From Agrococcus baldri (GTDB lineage Bacteria > Actinomycetota > Actinomycetes > Actinomycetales > Microbacteriaceae): a stretch of 39,775 nt of DNA. Made by a program: the position numbers and the translations under genes. Location: NCBI GenBank assembly GCA_007988785.1, contig BJUU01000024.1:1-39775 (forward strand), written 5' to 3'. Below the pieces are notes generated by a model, which worked only from the letters and a program-made list of their open reading frames with translations, had not been told where the DNA came from and did no database searches. Below are positions 1 through 9,735 of the stretch, piece after piece (position 1 is the stretch's first letter; every line of letters begins with the position of its first letter).

Positions 1-144
1 GGAGCGCGCGAGCCGCAGGCTCGCACGCGTCACGAGACCGGAGGGCATGGCAAAGGGCCCCAGCACTGCTGCTGGGGCCCTTCGACTTGGTGGAACTCCT
101 GGGTTTCGTGACGCGTGCGGCCTGCGGCCGCGCGCTCCTCAACC
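1..144. repeat. REP-like long inverted repeat around a terminator
   Basis: Bases 1-40 reappear, inverted and nearly identical, at about 103-144. The arms contain GCGTCACGAGACC and its complement and end in the GGAGCGCGCG / CGCGCTCCTC ends. Related sequence flanks the gaps at 11.05-11.16 kb and 30.12-30.17 kb, so this is a dispersed intergenic family. It sits downstream of groL, whose transcript runs towards it. The left end may continue outside the window. Confidence 0.7.
53..82. terminator. Strong hairpin terminator downstream of groL
   Basis: A perfect 13-bp stem (AAGGGCCCCAGCA and its complement) closes a 4-nt loop. It lies about 110 bp past the groL stop codon and inside the REP-like inverted repeat. 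There is no long T-tract, which is usual for high-GC actinobacterial terminators. It can work in both directions. Confidence 0.75.
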
Positions 145-193
145 TTGGGTCGTCCGGCCGGAAGCCCGCTTCGCGGGCTTGCGGCCTACCGAC

Positions 194-1954
<1,761 letters not shown>

Positions 1955-2506
1955 TCAGGGCGCGTCGGGGCTCGGCGCGTGCGAGACCTCGCCATCCTCC
2001 TGCGGCTGCGCGGTCGGCGCCGTGCCCTGCGCATCCGGCCCGAGCACGATCGTGATCGGCGTGCCGGAGAGCCTGCCGTCCGACAGCTGCGCCTCGCCGG
2101 CGCCGAGCTGCTGGGCGAGGCCGCGCGCGACCGGCGCGAGCTCCTCGGAGTCGAACCACACGACCGTCGACTCCACCGCCTCCGAGCTGCCGCCGGTGGC
2201 GACGACCTCCCAGCCGGCGTCCGAGAGCGCCTGGCCCACGGCGGCCGCGAAGCCGTGCTCATCCGCGGTGTCGAGGACGGTGATGGATGCGTCCAGGGCG
2301 GGATCGACGGCGCCCGGGTCGGTGACCGTCTCGGGCTGCTCGGTCGCGGTGGGCTGCGGCGCGCGCGGGCGCAGCATGTCGAGCGCGAACAGCCCGACGG
2401 CGGCGAGCACGATCGCGAGCGCGAGCGCGGCCAGCAGGATCGCCCAGCGCGGCCAGCGGCTGGACGAGGTCGAGCGGTGCGCGCCGACGCGGTGGTCGCG
2501 GCTCAT
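1955..2506 (-). CDS. Membrane-anchored LytR_C domain protein
   Basis: 183 aa. A basic N-terminus of about 20 residues is followed by one membrane segment (about 21-43), a Pro/Thr linker, and an extracytoplasmic LytR C-terminal-type domain (about 70-160: [36 protein letters not shown]). The domain occurs in LytR-CpsA-Psr cell-wall ligases and in stand-alone proteins; its own role is not settled. The ATG overlaps the stop of the DUF3263 gene by 4 nt (ATGA), so the two are co-translated. The same DUF3263-LytR_C pair lies near groEL2 in mycobacteria, as I recall. Confidence 0.85.
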   Translation of the reverse strand: MSRDHRVGAHRSTSSSRWPRWAILLAALALAIVLAAVGLFALDMLRPRAPQPTATEQPETVTDPGAVDPALDASITVLDTADEHGFAAAVGQALSDAGWEVVATGGSSEAVESTVVWFDSEELAPVARGLAQQLGAGEAQLSDGRLSGTPITIVLGPDAQGTAPTAQPQEDGEVSHAPSPDAP

Positions 2507-2856
2507 CGCTCGTCGCGGAGGCGCAGCAGGCGGTGCACGAGCATCGGGTCGTGCCGCACGGCCTCCTGGGTCTCGAGCAGGCCGTCGAGCACCTGGTAGT
2601 AGCGCGTGGTGGTCCATCCGAACTCGGCGCGGATCGCGCGGGCCTTCGCGCCCCCGTGGCTCGTCCAGCCCGCCTCGAAGTCGAGCAGGCGACGGATGCG
2701 CTGCTCGCGAGCTGCGGCGAGGTCGTGCGCCGACGCATCCACCGTCTGGGCGTCGAAGGGCTCGGAGCGCAGGGATTGCGCCGTCGCGAAGGCGAGGGCG
2801 GCCGCCTCGTCAGCGGTGCCCTCGATACTCGGTCGCGGCCGCGGGTCGGTCGGCAT
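2503..2856 (-). CDS. DUF3263 family small protein
   Basis: 117 aa. The C-terminal half ([12 protein letters not shown] ... [16 protein letters not shown] ... [12 protein letters not shown]) matches DUF3263, a short actinobacterial family with a helix-turn-helix-like segment and no assigned function. The start is ATG at 2856: a TAGGAT -10 ends 7 nt before it, which implies a leaderless mRNA. It is first in a two-gene operon with the LytR_C protein and divergent from msrB. A DNA-binding role is only inference. Confidence 0.87.
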   Translation of the reverse strand: MPTDPRPRPSIEGTADEAAALAFATAQSLRSEPFDAQTVDASAHDLAAAREQRIRRLLDFEAGWTSHGGAKARAIRAEFGWTTTRYYQVLDGLLETQEAVRHDPMLVHRLLRLRDER

Positions 2857-2863
2857 GCCGTCG

Positions 2864-2869
2864 ATCCTA
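2864..2869 (-). promoter_or_regulatory. -10 element of the DUF3263 operon (leaderless type)
   Basis: TAGGAT on the minus strand, 7 nt before the ATG at 2856. No ribosome binding site fits between them. Confidence 0.5.
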
Positions 2870-2917
2870 CGGCGGCGCGGTCGTTGCGCCTGCCGCGAAA
2901 CGCAGAGCGGACCGACG

Positions 2918-2923
2918 TAGGCT
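2918..2923 (+). promoter_or_regulatory. -10 element of msrB (leaderless type)
   Basis: TAGGCT, then GGCGGC, then the msrB ATG at 2930. The 6-nt gap places the transcription start on or next to the start codon. Confidence 0.55.
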
Positions 2924-2929
2924 GGCGGC

Positions 2930-3331
2930 ATGAACGAACGCATCGAACGCTCCGACGCCGAGTGGCGCGAGGCTCTCTCGCCCGAAGCCTTCAAGGTGCT
3001 GCGCGAGGCGGGCACCGAGCGGCCGTGGACGGGCGCGCTGCTCGACGAGGCCCGGCAGGGCGTCTACTCGTGCGGCGCGTGCGGCAACGAGCTCTTCCGC
3101 GACGAGACGAAGTTCGACGCCGGCTGCGGCTGGCCGAGCTTCTACGAGACGGTGCGCGAGGATGCCGTCGAGCTGATCGAGGATCGCACGCTCGGCATGG
3201 TGCGCACCGAGGTGCGCTGCGCGAAGTGCGGCAGCCACCTGGGTCACATCTTCGACGACGCCCCGCAGACGCCGACGGGCGACCGCTACTGCATGAACTC
3301 GCTGGCGCTGAACTTCACGCCCGAGTCCTGA
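2930..3331 (+). CDS. msrB: Peptide-methionine (R)-S-oxide reductase MsrB
   Basis: 133 aa, full length. Reduces the R-sulfoxide of methionine in oxidised proteins in the cytoplasm. Zinc ligands C48/C51 (CGAC) and C97/C100 (CAKC) are present, as are GCGWPSF (C66, likely resolving), the SHLGHIFDD stretch and catalytic C121 in RYCMNSLAL. The start is the first ATG, 6 nt after a TAGGCT -10. Its 3' end overlaps the convergent permease gene by 17 nt, so no terminator separates them. Confidence 0.97.
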   Translation: MNERIERSDAEWREALSPEAFKVLREAGTERPWTGALLDEARQGVYSCGACGNELFRDETKFDAGCGWPSFYETVREDAVELIEDRTLGMVRTEVRCAKCGSHLGHIFDDAPQTPTGDRYCMNSLALNFTPES

Positions 3332-4301
3332 GCCGCGCCCGGCCCGCACGCTTCGGCCGGCGGATCGACGAGACGGCGACCGCCGCGATCGTGAGCCCCG
3401 CGCCCAGGAGCGACCACACGGTCACGGGGTGGTCGGCGGGGAACAGCAGGTCGAGGGTGACCGAGGCGAGCACCTGCCCGCAGATGACGCCGAGGCCGAG
3501 GGCGAGCACGCCCAGGTGGTGCACCGCGACCGAGATGAGCGCGACGAACAGCACGCCGAGCGCGCCGCCGACGTAGAGCCACGGCTCGGCCGGCAGCGCC
3601 CGCGCGGTCTGCCCCGCGAGCGCCTGCACAGCGACGACGAGGCCGAGCGCGACCGTGCCGACGGCGAAGTTCTGGGTCGCCTGCGCGATCGCCGAGCCCG
3701 AGTGGCGCTGCACGAGCCCGCCCATCGCCTGCTGCAGCGACTGCAGCAGGCCGGCGACGAACGGCAGCACCACGAGCCATGCGCCCACGAGCTCGCCGGT
3801 GCCGACGAGGGCCAGGCCGACCGCGACGAGCGCGAGCAGTGCGCCGATGACGCGCGGTGCGGTGATGGGCTTGCGCGCCAGGCCGCCGAAGGCCATGCGG
3901 TCGACGGCCAGGCCGCTGAGCGTCTGCCCGGCGACGACGCCGACGGTGAACAGGGCGACGCCGATCGTGCCCACCACCAGGCCCTGCGTGGCGACCAGGA
4001 AGGCGCCGATGAGCCCGGTGGAGATGTACCACCAGGGCATCGAGCCGTCGCGGATCACCTGCACGAGCCGCACGATGCCCGCGCGGTCGCGCCTCGAGAT
4101 CGTCAGCACGATCGCCAGCAGCACGCAGCCGACGGCGAAGGAGACGAAGGCGGCGAGGACGCCGTGCTCGAGCCTGGCGCCCAGCTCGCCGTTGATGCGC
4201 CCCTGCGTGGCGAGGCCTGCCCCGGCGGCGACCGACACGAGCGTCCACAGCAGCGGACGCTGGCGCTCGGCGCCCGCGGGCTGCGATGGCTGACTGCTCA
4301 C
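3315..4301 (-). CDS. DMT-superfamily permease, tandem YdcZ (DUF606) type
   Basis: 328 aa, about ten membrane helices. YdcZ-type proteins are usually about 150 aa with five helices; this has two such halves in tandem (each opening with a G-x-x-x-x-Q-G-x-x-N/V-like motif, for example [15 protein letters not shown]). A small-molecule exporter is likely; the substrate is unknown. The GTG start at 4301 is 6 nt after a TAGGCT whose first three bases are the stop codon of the upstream acetyltransferase gene. Confidence 0.85.
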   Translation of the reverse strand: MSSQPSQPAGAERQRPLLWTLVSVAAGAGLATQGRINGELGARLEHGVLAAFVSFAVGCVLLAIVLTISRRDRAGIVRLVQVIRDGSMPWWYISTGLIGAFLVATQGLVVGTIGVALFTVGVVAGQTLSGLAVDRMAFGGLARKPITAPRVIGALLALVAVGLALVGTGELVGAWLVVLPFVAGLLQSLQQAMGGLVQRHSGSAIAQATQNFAVGTVALGLVVAVQALAGQTARALPAEPWLYVGGALGVLFVALISVAVHHLGVLALGLGVICGQVLASVTLDLLFPADHPVTVWSLLGAGLTIAAVAVSSIRRPKRAGRARLRTRA

Positions 4302-4307
4302 CGCGCA

Positions 4308-4313
4308 AGCCTA
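4308..4313 (-). promoter_or_regulatory. -10 element fused to the upstream gene's stop codon
   Basis: TAGGCT on the minus strand. Its TAG (4313-4311) is the stop codon of the acetyltransferase gene, and the permease GTG follows after 6 nt. Overlap of the stop with a promoter element at the spacing seen elsewhere in the window suggests independent transcription of the permease. Confidence 0.5.
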
Positions 4314-4826
4314 GAGCGGCTCGAGCCCCGGCGCCGGGTCGGTCGCGAGGCGAGCGAGGCGCACGACGTCGAAGCGCTCGCTGCGGCCGTGCGCGTCGGT
4401 GTAGCGCAGGCGTTCGCGCTCGACGCCCTCGCGCAGGTAGCCGGCGCGCTCGGCGACCGCGATCGAGGCCGGGTTGTTCGCCCGTGCGCCCAGCTCGAGC
4501 CGGTGCAGCCCCTCGGCGAACAGCTGCAGCGAGAGCGAGTCGAGCGCGCGGCTCGCGAGCCCCCGACCGCGAGCACCGGGTGCGAGCCAGTACGACACCC
4601 ACGCCGTGCCGTGCCGCGCGTCGCGCTCGGCGGCCATGACGCATCCGACCGCCTCTCCGTCGACGTCGATGGCCAGCCCCTCGTCGGCGATGGCAGCCAG
4701 GTAGGCGCGTGCATCGGTCACGGTCGCGAGCGGCGGCGCCTGCCGGTGCAGGTCGGCGGATGCGTCGAACGCGGCGAGCACGGCGGCCGCGTCGCGCTCG
4801 GGGATCCAGGGGCGCAGGCGGGGCAT
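4311..4826 (-). CDS. GNAT family N-acetyltransferase (RimJ/RimL type)
   Basis: 171 aa. A single GNAT domain: acetyl-CoA motif A WLAPGARGRGLASRALD near residues 82-98, then LELGARANNPASIAVAERAGY, which is typical of RimJ/RimL-like enzymes that acetylate protein N-termini or small amines. The substrate cannot be told from sequence. The ATG at 4826 follows a TAGGCT -10 by 6 nt. The TAG stop is shared with the promoter of the downstream permease gene. Confidence 0.87.
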   Translation of the reverse strand: MPRLRPWIPERDAAAVLAAFDASADLHRQAPPLATVTDARAYLAAIADEGLAIDVDGEAVGCVMAAERDARHGTAWVSYWLAPGARGRGLASRALDSLSLQLFAEGLHRLELGARANNPASIAVAERAGYLREGVERERLRYTDAHGRSERFDVVRLARLATDPAPGLEPL

Positions 4827-4832
4827 CGAGCC

Positions 4833-4838
4833 AGCCTA
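4833..4838 (-). promoter_or_regulatory. -10 element of the acetyltransferase gene (leaderless type)
   Basis: TAGGCT on the minus strand, 6 nt before the ATG at 4826. Confidence 0.5.
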
Positions 4839-4870
4839 GAATGGCTGGGCGCCTCGGCCGATCGGGGCCC

Positions 4871-4942
4871 GCCTCCTTAGCTCAGTGGTAGAGCAACGCT
4901 CTTGTAAAGCGTAGGTCGTCAGTTCGATCCTGACAGGGGGCT
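4871..4942 (+). tRNA. tRNA-Thr (anticodon UGU)
   Basis: 72 nt cloverleaf. Acceptor GCCTCCT pairs with AGGGGGC (one G-U). The anticodon stem ACGCT/AGCGT holds loop CTTGTAA, giving anticodon UGU. The T-arm is GTCAG-TTCGATC-CTGAC and the discriminator is U73. The CCA end is not encoded. The next gene, on the other strand, ends only 5 bp beyond. Confidence 0.95.
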
Positions 4943-4947
4943 CCGGA

Positions 4948-5430
4948 TCACTCGGCGAGCGTTGGCGCTGCCCGCCGCTGACGACGGTCGGCGCGCACCG
5001 CGGCCTGCCAGCGCCCGACCGACGGGAGCAGCAGCAGCAGCCCTGCGAGCGCCACGAGCACCGCCCAGCTCAGCGACAGCCCCTCGTACGTCTCCGAGAT
5101 GCTCACGCCGCCGTCGCGTTCAAGGTCGCGGAGCATCCACCCCCAGGGCGCCACCCACGCGATCCCCGCGGCACAGGAGAGCACCAGCAGCCATCGAGCC
5201 CATCGATGGCCCGTGGCGGTGCCGATCATGCCGATGACGGCCGCCGTCGGCAGGGCGTACAGCATGCCGGCCCCGGCCGCGATCATCTCGAACAGCGCGA
5301 GGAGGAAGATCGAGGCGAAGTACACGATCGGCGCGCCGGCGAAGACGAGCAGCGCGAACGCCGTCACCGCCGGCCACGGCCAGCGGACGGGCGGGTGAGC
5401 GGCTCCAGGTGCTGTCGGGGTCGCGCTCAC
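4948..5430 (-). CDS. Small integral membrane protein, unknown function
   Basis: 160 aa with about four membrane helices (roughly residues 18-45, 50-70, 75-95 and 118-138) and a basic C-terminus (RADRRQRR). I do not recognise the family. The GTG at 5430 is chosen because CATACT, a possible -10, lies 6 nt upstream; a longer frame would start inside the tandem repeat. The ten-unit 20-bp repeat begins 40 bp upstream of this start, so it may lie in the control region. Confidence 0.7.
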   Translation of the reverse strand: MSATPTAPGAAHPPVRWPWPAVTAFALLVFAGAPIVYFASIFLLALFEMIAAGAGMLYALPTAAVIGMIGTATGHRWARWLLVLSCAAGIAWVAPWGWMLRDLERDGGVSISETYEGLSLSWAVLVALAGLLLLLPSVGRWQAAVRADRRQRRAAPTLAE

Positions 5431-5470
5431 GTGCTCAGTATGGTGGGCCGGCCGGTCGACGGTGGCCCTG

Positions 5471-5670
5471 CGGGAGGCGCCACTCACCTGCGGGAGGCGC
5501 CACTCAGGCGCGGGAGGCGCCACTCACACGCGGGAGGCGCCACTCACCTGCGGGAAGCGCCACTCACACGCGGAACGCGCCACTCACACGCGGGAGGCGC
5601 CACTCACATGCGGGAGGCGCCATTCACCTGCGGGAGGCGCCACTCGGGCGCGGGAGGCGCCAGTCGGGCG
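5471..5670. repeat. Tandem repeat, ten 20-bp units
   Basis: Ten abutting 20-bp units of CGGGAGGCGCCACTCACCTG type. The first 16 bases (CGGGAGGCGCCACTCA) are nearly constant; the last four vary (CCTG, GGCG, CACG, CATG). Units 5 and 6 carry changes (GGGAAG, GGAACG). The period is not a multiple of three. It fills the gap between the end of one dsbA-like gene and the promoter of the membrane-protein gene, both on the minus strand. Confidence 0.95.
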
Positions 5671-5683
5671 GGTGGTGGCAGGG

Positions 5684-6697
5684 CTACGGCTGGGGCGGGG
5701 CGGTGGGGTCGGCGATGAAGGCGGCGAGGGCTGCCGGGTCCGAGACGTCGCCGGCGAAGACGGCGCCGTCGACGAGCACGGTCGGCACGCCCCGCAGCGG
5801 CTCGGTGCCGCGCAGCGGCTCCTCGATCGCCCGCACCGTCGACTGCCGCACGGCCCACGCGAACTGCGCCGACTGCACGCACTCGCCCACCTGGGCGCCC
5901 GCGTCCCCGGACACGTGCTCGGCGGCGAGCGCCGTCACCTCGCCGGCCTCGAAGGGGTGCTGCTGCAGGTGGGCGAGCAGCGCCGTCTGGAACGGCCGGT
6001 AGGCATCCGGCGCGGCATCGGCGACGCACGCGAGCGCGTTGGCGCCCAGCGTCGACGCGTAGCCGTTCTCGATCGCGTCGCCCAGCGCCACCGGCAGGTA
6101 GGCGACGCGCGCCTCGCCGCTGTCGGCGAGCTCCGTCAGCAGCTCGCCGCTCGCGGCCAGCAGCCGATCGCAGTACTCGCAGTCGGCGTCGATGACGACC
6201 AGCACGTCGCGCGGGGCGGATGCGGCGGCCGGCTCCGCGGGCACGCCCTCGGCGGGCACCGGCTCGGCCGGCACGACGCCATCGGCATCGAAGGCGATCG
6301 CGTCGGCCATGTTGGCCGGGCCGTCGGCGGGCGCGAGAGTGACGATCTGCCCGCCCATCGCCTGCTGCAGCGACTCGAGCTGCGGATCGCGGATGACCCA
6401 GCGGCCGGAGACCAGCACGGTCTGCTCCTGCAGCTGGCGCTCGGTCGCGATGCCCTGCGCCTGGTCGGCGTCGGCGGCGAGGATGAGCTCGGTGTCGGCG
6501 CCGCACGTGGCGATCACCGGCTCGTCATCGGCGTCGCGGTACTGCTCCACGAGCTCGCCGCACTCGCCGCCCGCGTCGAGGTAGGCGGCACCCAGCTCGC
6601 CGATCGTCGTGATCGGCGGCGGGGGCGTCGCGGCGCACCCGGCCAGCAGCGCGAGCGCGAGCAGCGCAGCGCCGACCGGCCGGGCGGCTCGCAGCAT
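5684..6697 (-). CDS. Lipoprotein with extra N-terminal domain and DsbA/thioredoxin domain
   Basis: 337 aa. Signal peptide with lipobox LLAGC (Cys21). Residues 22-120 form a separate small domain ending VLVSGRWVIRD, like the small domains of other actinobacterial lipoproteins (inference). Then come PANMAD (127-132), a Pro/Ala/Glu linker, and a thioredoxin-like domain with CEYC (C173-C176) and GVPT, the cis-proline loop. It is a likely extracytoplasmic thiol oxidoreductase. The start ATG overlaps the stop of the upstream DsbA-like gene (TGATG). The CEYC dipeptide differs from the CPxC of its two paralogues here. Confidence 0.82.
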   Translation of the reverse strand: MLRAARPVGAALLALALLAGCAATPPPPITTIGELGAAYLDAGGECGELVEQYRDADDEPVIATCGADTELILAADADQAQGIATERQLQEQTVLVSGRWVIRDPQLESLQQAMGGQIVTLAPADGPANMADAIAFDADGVVPAEPVPAEGVPAEPAAASAPRDVLVVIDADCEYCDRLLAASGELLTELADSGEARVAYLPVALGDAIENGYASTLGANALACVADAAPDAYRPFQTALLAHLQQHPFEAGEVTALAAEHVSGDAGAQVGECVQSAQFAWAVRQSTVRAIEEPLRGTEPLRGVPTVLVDGAVFAGDVSDPAALAAFIADPTAPPQP

Positions 6698-7632
6698 CAG
6701 CCCTCGTCAGTGGGAGCCGGCGTCTCGGCCGGCTCCTCCGAGTCGGCGGGCGCCTCCGTCTCGGCGGGCTCCTCGGTCGACTCGCCGCTCAGCTGGCCCG
6801 CGGTCGCGGTGACGAAGGCCTGGAAGCCCGCGGCGTCGCCGGCGGAGCCCGGGTACTGCTGCCCGTTGACGATCACCGTCGGCGTGCGGTCGGCGACGAC
6901 GTTGTCGGTGCCGGGCAGCGGCTGCGTGCCCGCGCGCACCGTGGCGTCCTCGACCCAGCTCGAGAAGCGGCCCTCGTTGATGCAGTCGGCGAGGCCGCCG
7001 GAGGTGTCGATGCCCGCCTGCTCGGCGACGCCCACGATCTCCTCGTTCGTCAGGCCCGCGGTGCGCTCCTCGGGCTGGTTGTCGAACATGGCGCTGTTGA
7101 AGTCCCAGAAGCTGTCGGGCGCGAACTCGGCGACGCACGCCGCGGCCGAGGCCGAGCGGGTCGAGTACTTCGTGCCGAGCGACTGGCTGTCGAGGATGGC
7201 GATCGGGTGCACCTCGACCGTCGCCGCGCCGGTGGAGAGCAGCTGCTCGAGCGTCGCGCGGTTCGCCTCGTCGAAGGTGCCGCACACCGGGCACATGTAG
7301 TCCTGGTAGATCTCGATCTGGATGATGTCCTCGCGCGGCTCCGTCGGCGTCGGCTCGCCCTCGGCGGGCGTCGAGGCGGTGCGCTCGGCGGTGAAGTCCT
7401 GCCCGATGACGATGCCGTTCGAGGCCATGTTCTCGGGGCCGGGACCGGCGGGACGGATGCTGTTGACGATGACGACCGCCACGATCGCGACCACGGCGAC
7501 CGCGGCGATGATGATGCCGCCGACCGTGAGGCCCTTCTTGAGGCGCTCCCTGCGGCGGCGCTCCTCCTGCATCTTGCGGGCCTGCTCGCGCGCCTGCGCG
7601 CGGCGCTCGTTCTTCGTCAGCTTCTCGCTCAT
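6697..7632 (-). CDS. Membrane-anchored DsbA family thiol-disulfide protein
   Basis: 311 aa. A long basic cytoplasmic N-terminus with coiled-coil character (1-34) leads into one membrane helix (about 35-57). PENMASNGI (66-74) follows, then a thioredoxin/DsbA domain (about 102-270) with CPVC (C114-C117) and cis-Pro RTPTVIVNG, and an acidic Pro/Glu tail. It resembles actinobacterial DsbA/BdbD-like proteins that oxidise exported cysteines. The ATG at 7632 follows AGGACAAGGACGC, a weak ribosome site. It is first in a two-gene operon and divergent from ugpC. Confidence 0.88.
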   Translation of the reverse strand: MSEKLTKNERRAQAREQARKMQEERRRRERLKKGLTVGGIIIAAVAVVAIVAVVIVNSIRPAGPGPENMASNGIVIGQDFTAERTASTPAEGEPTPTEPREDIIQIEIYQDYMCPVCGTFDEANRATLEQLLSTGAATVEVHPIAILDSQSLGTKYSTRSASAAACVAEFAPDSFWDFNSAMFDNQPEERTAGLTNEEIVGVAEQAGIDTSGGLADCINEGRFSSWVEDATVRAGTQPLPGTDNVVADRTPTVIVNGQQYPGSAGDAAGFQAFVTATAGQLSGESTEEPAETEAPADSEEPAETPAPTDEG

Positions 7633-7802
7633 GCGTCCTTGTCCTGGGGTCGGCCGGGGATCCGGCGGGGGCGCGATCGCATCACGCGCCGACTCCTAGG
7701 GTACCGGCCCCCGGGCGTGCCAAGATGTTGCCTGCGGGCGAAGCCGCCCGTCCTGACACAACGGATCGTTCGGCACGTACCTGCCGATGGAAGGAAACGA
7801 CA

Positions 7803-8876
<1,074 letters not shown>

Positions 8877-8886
8877 CGCGGCGCAG

Positions 8887-8916
8887 CGAGGGCCCGGGCT
8901 TCGGCTCGGGCCCTCG
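8887..8916. terminator. Terminator between ugpC and dsbA-like gene 3
   Basis: Stem CGAGGGCCCG / CGGGCCCTCG, extended by three inner pairs (one G-U) to a TTCG tetraloop. It lies 10 bp after the ugpC stop, between convergent genes. Confidence 0.82.
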
Positions 8917-8935
8917 TCGTCCGTGGGCGGATGCG

Positions 8936-9700
8936 TCAGCCCTGTGACGCGATGAAGTCGCCGACGCTGCCGGGCTGGTCGAGCGGCCCCTGGTAGGCGA
9001 CACCGTCGAGGTAGAGCGCCGGCGTGCCGCGCGGCGGTTCGACGCCCTCGGCGACCGGCTGCGTGAGCCCCGACTCGCTCGCGGCAACGGTGAACTCGCG
9101 CAGCGCCACCGAGCGGATGCGCTCGGCGAGCCGCTCGGAGGAGGCGCCCGCGCCGGCCGCCAGCTCGATCAGCTCGTCGTCGGTGAGGCCCGGCTCCCCG
9201 GCGGCGGGCTGCTGGGCGAACAGCGCCCGGTGGAACGCCCAGGCGCTCCCCGGGAACTCGTCGGCGACCGCCGCGAAGGCGTTGGCGGCACGCGTCGAGT
9301 ACTCGTCGGGCGAGCTGCGATCCATGAACGTCAGCGGACGGATCTCGAGCGCGACCTCGCCCGCCTCGACCGCGGCGCCGAGCTCGTCGCCGTAGGCCGC
9401 CTCGAACGTGCCGCAGTGCGGGCAGAGGAAGTCGACGTAGAGGATGGCGTGCGGCGCCGCCACCTCGACCTGCGCGCGCTGCGGCGCGGCGGCGGGCGTC
9501 TGCTGCACGCCCTCGGCCGTGAAGATCACGCCGTGGCTGGCCATGTTCGCGGGCCAGACGGGCCCGACCGCGGCACCCGGCGCATCCGTCCCCTGACCGG
9601 CATCGGGCGACACGGCGACCGGCGCGGGCGGGGGCATGAGGCAGCCCGTGAGCGCCACGGCGGCGGCCGCGATCAGGGCGAGCGAGGCGAGACGGCGCAT
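8936..9700 (-). CDS. DsbA family lipoprotein (CPHC active site)
   Basis: 254 aa. Signal peptide with lipobox LTGC (Cys20). PANMASHGVIF (50-60) is followed by a thioredoxin/DsbA domain (about 80-252) with CPHC (C93-C96) and the cis-Pro loop RGTPALYLDG. CPHC is the classical oxidase dipeptide of E. coli DsbA. It is the closest in architecture to the membrane-anchored paralogue at 6.7-7.6 kb, but is anchored by lipid. A TAGGCT -10 ends 7 nt before the ATG. Confidence 0.9.
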   Translation of the reverse strand: MRRLASLALIAAAAVALTGCLMPPPAPVAVSPDAGQGTDAPGAAVGPVWPANMASHGVIFTAEGVQQTPAAAPQRAQVEVAAPHAILYVDFLCPHCGTFEAAYGDELGAAVEAGEVALEIRPLTFMDRSSPDEYSTRAANAFAAVADEFPGSAWAFHRALFAQQPAAGEPGLTDDELIELAAGAGASSERLAERIRSVALREFTVAASESGLTQPVAEGVEPPRGTPALYLDGVAYQGPLDQPGSVGDFIASQG

Positions 9701-9707
9701 GGGCCCA

Positions 9708-9713
9708 AGCCTA
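9708..9713 (-). promoter_or_regulatory. -10 element of dsbA-like gene 3 (leaderless type)
   Basis: TAGGCT on the minus strand, 7 nt before the ATG at 9700. It lies 10 bp from the opposing -10 of the DUF4032 gene, so the two promoters are nearly back to back. Confidence 0.5.
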
Positions 9714-9723
9714 TCGACGCGCC

Positions 9724-9729
9724 TACGAT
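9724..9729 (+). promoter_or_regulatory. -10 element of the DUF4032 gene (leaderless type)
   Basis: TACGAT, then GGCGGC, then the ATG at 9736. The 6-nt gap leaves no room for a ribosome site. Confidence 0.5.
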
Positions 9730-9735
9730 GGCGGC

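Noticed and set aside
5471-5670. CRISPR array
   Set aside because: Units abut with no unique spacers, are only 20 bp, and no cas gene is near.
5462-7300. Long plus-strand open frame across the tandem repeat and the DsbA-like genes
   Set aside because: It is antisense to two genes with clear thioredoxin motifs, has no ribosome site and no recognisable protein. High GC content produces such frames.
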